This document shows, piece after piece, positions 5,162 to 6,879 of a stretch of 6,879 bases of DNA (position 1 is its first letter; every line of letters begins with the position of its first letter). The stretch is taken from contig JAFZDV010000018.1 in the NCBI GenBank assembly GCA_017560955.1, positions 1-6,879 on the forward strand. Reading direction: 5' to 3'. The DNA comes from Anaerotignum sp. GTDB taxonomy: Bacteria; Bacillota; Clostridia; Lachnospirales; Anaerotignaceae. Below the pieces are notes generated by a model that saw nothing but the letters and a program-made list of their open reading frames with translations, did no database searches and was not told the DNA's origin. The position numbers were made by a program, and so were the translations under genes.

Positions 5162-6879
5162 ATGTTCTCCAGACTTTGTATCAAAAAACCCGTGACCACC
5201 ATCATGGTAACGCTGATGGTGTTCATTGCAGGTATCCTGTCCTATACCAATCTGGACCAGGCCATGATGCCTGATATGGACCTGCCTATTGCCGTTGTTG
5301 CCACAACTTATGTAGGTGCGTCCCCCGAAGAAATTGAAACACTGATCTCCAAACCCATGGAAGAAGGTATGGGTTCTATCGCAAACGTAGAAACCATCAC
5401 TTCCTATTCCGCGGAAAACATGTCCATGGTACTGCTGCAGTTCGTTGATGGTACAGACATCGACATGGCTGCTGTAGATATGCGAGATAAACTGGACCAG
5501 ATCGAAAGAACACTGCCCGATGGTGCCCAGGAGCCCATGGTAGTTAAAATGGATATCAACGCACAGCCCATCTCTCTGGGTGTAAGAGCGGAAAATCTGG
5601 ACCTGAACTCCCTGCACGAAATGCTGGAAGATAATGTAGTGAGCAGACTGGAACGAATCGAAGGTGTTGCTTCCGTTGACCTGAACGGTGGTATCACTCG
5701 TGAAATCCGTGTAACCATCGACCCTGCAAAACTGGCTGGTTATGGCCTGAACACAAACACAATTTCCAGTATGCTGGCGGCAGAAAACATGAACCTGCCT
5801 TCCGGTTCCCTTTCTCAGGGCAACACTTCTGTTTCCATCCGTACAGTGGGTGAATTCAGAACACTGCAGGAAATCCAGAATCTTCCCATCCCCACAGCAA
5901 CAGGTGCCGTTGTTCATCTGAGTGACGTTGCCCGTGTAGAAGAAGTGGAAGCAGACAGAAAAGGTTTCTCCTACATCAACGGTGACAGAGGTATCATGAT
6001 CTCCGTTGACAAACAGTCCACAGCCAACCTGGTTAAGGTTTCCAATGCCCTGAAGGCGGAAATCGAAGAACTGCAGGAAGATTATCCCGAACTGGAGATC
6101 TTCATGCTGACTGACACAGCGGAATATATCGAAATGTCCCTGGCAAATATCACAGAAACAGCCTTCCTGTCCGCGATCATTGCGTTCGTAGTACTGTTCC
6201 TGTTCCTGAAAAATGCGGTAACAGCGGGTATCATCGCTGTTTCCATCCCTACTTCCATCATGGCAACCTTTGCGATGATGTATGTGACAGGCATCAACAT
6301 GAACATGATCTCCATGGGTGGTGTCGCCATCGGTATCGGTATGCTGGTAGATAACTCCGTAGTAGTTCTGGATAGTATCTACGGCTACTACGAAAGAGGC
6401 TATACCCCTGCGGAATCTGCCGAATATGGTGCAAGGGAAGTATCCATGGCCATCACAGCATCCACACTGACAACGGTAGCCGTATTCATCCCTCTGATGA
6501 TGGCAGGCGGTACAACAGGTGCCATGATGTCCAACCTGTCCCTGACTATCGTATATGCTCTGGTAGCATCCGTAGTCGTAGCGCTGACTTTCGTGCCTAT
6601 GGCATGTGCGCTGCTGATGAAAAAAGAAACAAAAACAATTTACTGGAAGAGTGTGAAATTCCTTGCTTTCCTGGATCGCTGGGAAGTAGCCATCGATATG
6701 CTGGCAAGAAAATATGAACTGGCGCTGAAATGGGCGCTGAGCCACAGAAAGAAAACAGTTATTACAGTAGTGGTTGCCTTTGTACTGTCTCTGGGTTGTA
6801 TCCCTCTGGCAGGTACAGACTTTATGGCGACTATGGACCAGGGTACTGCCAATGTAACAGTAGAACTGCCCAATGGTAC
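5162..6879 (+). CDS. RND-family (HAE1-type, AcrB-like) efflux transporter, 3' truncated
   Basis: Open from the ATG at 5162 to the right edge: 572 residues, a bit over half of the roughly 1000 usual for the family. TM1 is MFSRLCIKKPVTTIMVTLMVFIAG-type (about 9-31), followed by the opening PDMDLPIAVVATTYVGASPEEIE of the porter domain (37-60), which runs to about 330. TM2 is about 334-353, TM3 356-377, TM4 383-403, TM5 433-450 and TM6 459-487. An amphipathic cytoplasmic segment follows, and TM7 starts near 531. TM4 carries GIGMLVDNSVVVLDS: Asp397 matches the proton-relay Asp407 of AcrB, but Asp408 is replaced by Asn398. Such pumps use the proton gradient to expel lipophilic compounds. AAGGGGG (5146-5152) is 9 bases upstream of the start. 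The gene begins 4 bases after the adaptor stop, so it is in the same operon. Whether an outer-membrane factor follows cannot be seen. Confidence 0.95.
   Translation, partial: MFSRLCIKKPVTTIMVTLMVFIAGILSYTNLDQAMMPDMDLPIAVVATTYVGASPEEIETLISKPMEEGMGSIANVETITSYSAENMSMVLLQFVDGTDIDMAAVDMRDKLDQIERTLPDGAQEPMVVKMDINAQPISLGVRAENLDLNSLHEMLEDNVVSRLERIEGVASVDLNGGITREIRVTIDPAKLAGYGLNTNTISSMLAAENMNLPSGSLSQGNTSVSIRTVGEFRTLQEIQNLPIPTATGAVVHLSDVARVEEVEADRKGFSYINGDRGIMISVDKQSTANLVKVSNALKAEIEELQEDYPELEIFMLTDTAEYIEMSLANITETAFLSAIIAFVVLFLFLKNAVTAGIIAVSIPTSIMATFAMMYVTGINMNMISMGGVAIGIGMLVDNSVVVLDSIYGYYERGYTPAESAEYGAREVSMAITASTLTTVAVFIPLMMAGGTTGAMMSNLSLTIVYALVASVVVALTFVPMACALLMKKETKTIYWKSVKFLAFLDRWEVAIDMLARKYELALKWALSHRKKTVITVVVAFVLSLGCIPLAGTDFMATMDQGTANVTVELPNG

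Noticed and set aside
4057..5226. Minus-strand open frame of 389 codons antisense to the adaptor
   Set aside because: Phe/Cys-rich antisense shadow of the adaptor gene, produced by its biased codon usage.
5051..6745. Minus-strand open frame of 564 codons antisense to the RND transporter
   Set aside because: The Cys/His/Gly/Gln-rich translation has no recognisable fold, no ribosome site was seen, and the plus strand encodes an unmistakable RND pump.

Overview
The window looks like chromosomal DNA from a low-to-mid GC Firmicute, most likely a Clostridia member of the Lachnospiraceae/Anaerotignum sort. The evidence is a DegV-family gene, strong AGGAGG-type ribosome sites, compact hairpin-plus-U terminators, AT-rich spacers with TTGACA/TATAAT-like promoters, and lipoprotein signal peptides. 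The taxonomic call is inference; no rRNA or other marker gene is present.

Layout. (1) Bases 1-202 hold the 3' end of a PLP-dependent aminotransferase-fold gene, closest to CobD/HisC. (2) Bases 337-720 encode a small NTF2/SnoaL-like protein with its own promoter and a hairpin terminator usable in both directions. (3) Bases 781-859 are a gene-free cluster of three perfect hairpins between convergent genes. (4) Three minus-strand genes follow, in transcription order degV (3354-2467), an Ig-like-fold lipoprotein (2182-1757) and a secreted SIMPL-domain protein (1583-864). Terminators follow degV and the lipoprotein gene, and the lipoprotein and SIMPL genes have their own promoters, so they look like separate units rather than an operon. 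(5) From 3478 to the right edge is a plus-strand operon: a MarR-family regulator, a lipoprotein membrane-fusion (HlyD/AcrA-type) adaptor, and an RND transporter cut off by the window end. The transporter is open to the edge and is the largest gene here.

The efflux operon is the most coherent system. The MarR and adaptor genes overlap by ATGA, and the adaptor and transporter are 4 bases apart. The promoter contains two near-identical 15-base repeats, each with the palindrome TTTTA-N3-TAAAA, 32 bases apart; one lies just upstream of the -35 and the other covers the -10. This is a clear candidate for MarR autoregulation and ligand-induced efflux. The adaptor keeps most of the AcrA-like hairpin-tip motif that contacts TolC, which is notable if the host has no outer membrane.

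I see no CRISPR array, insertion sequence, tRNA, rRNA or recognisable riboswitch, and no clearly new enzymatic system. The points most worth follow-up are the twin operator, the hairpin cluster, and the RND adaptor in a probable monoderm.
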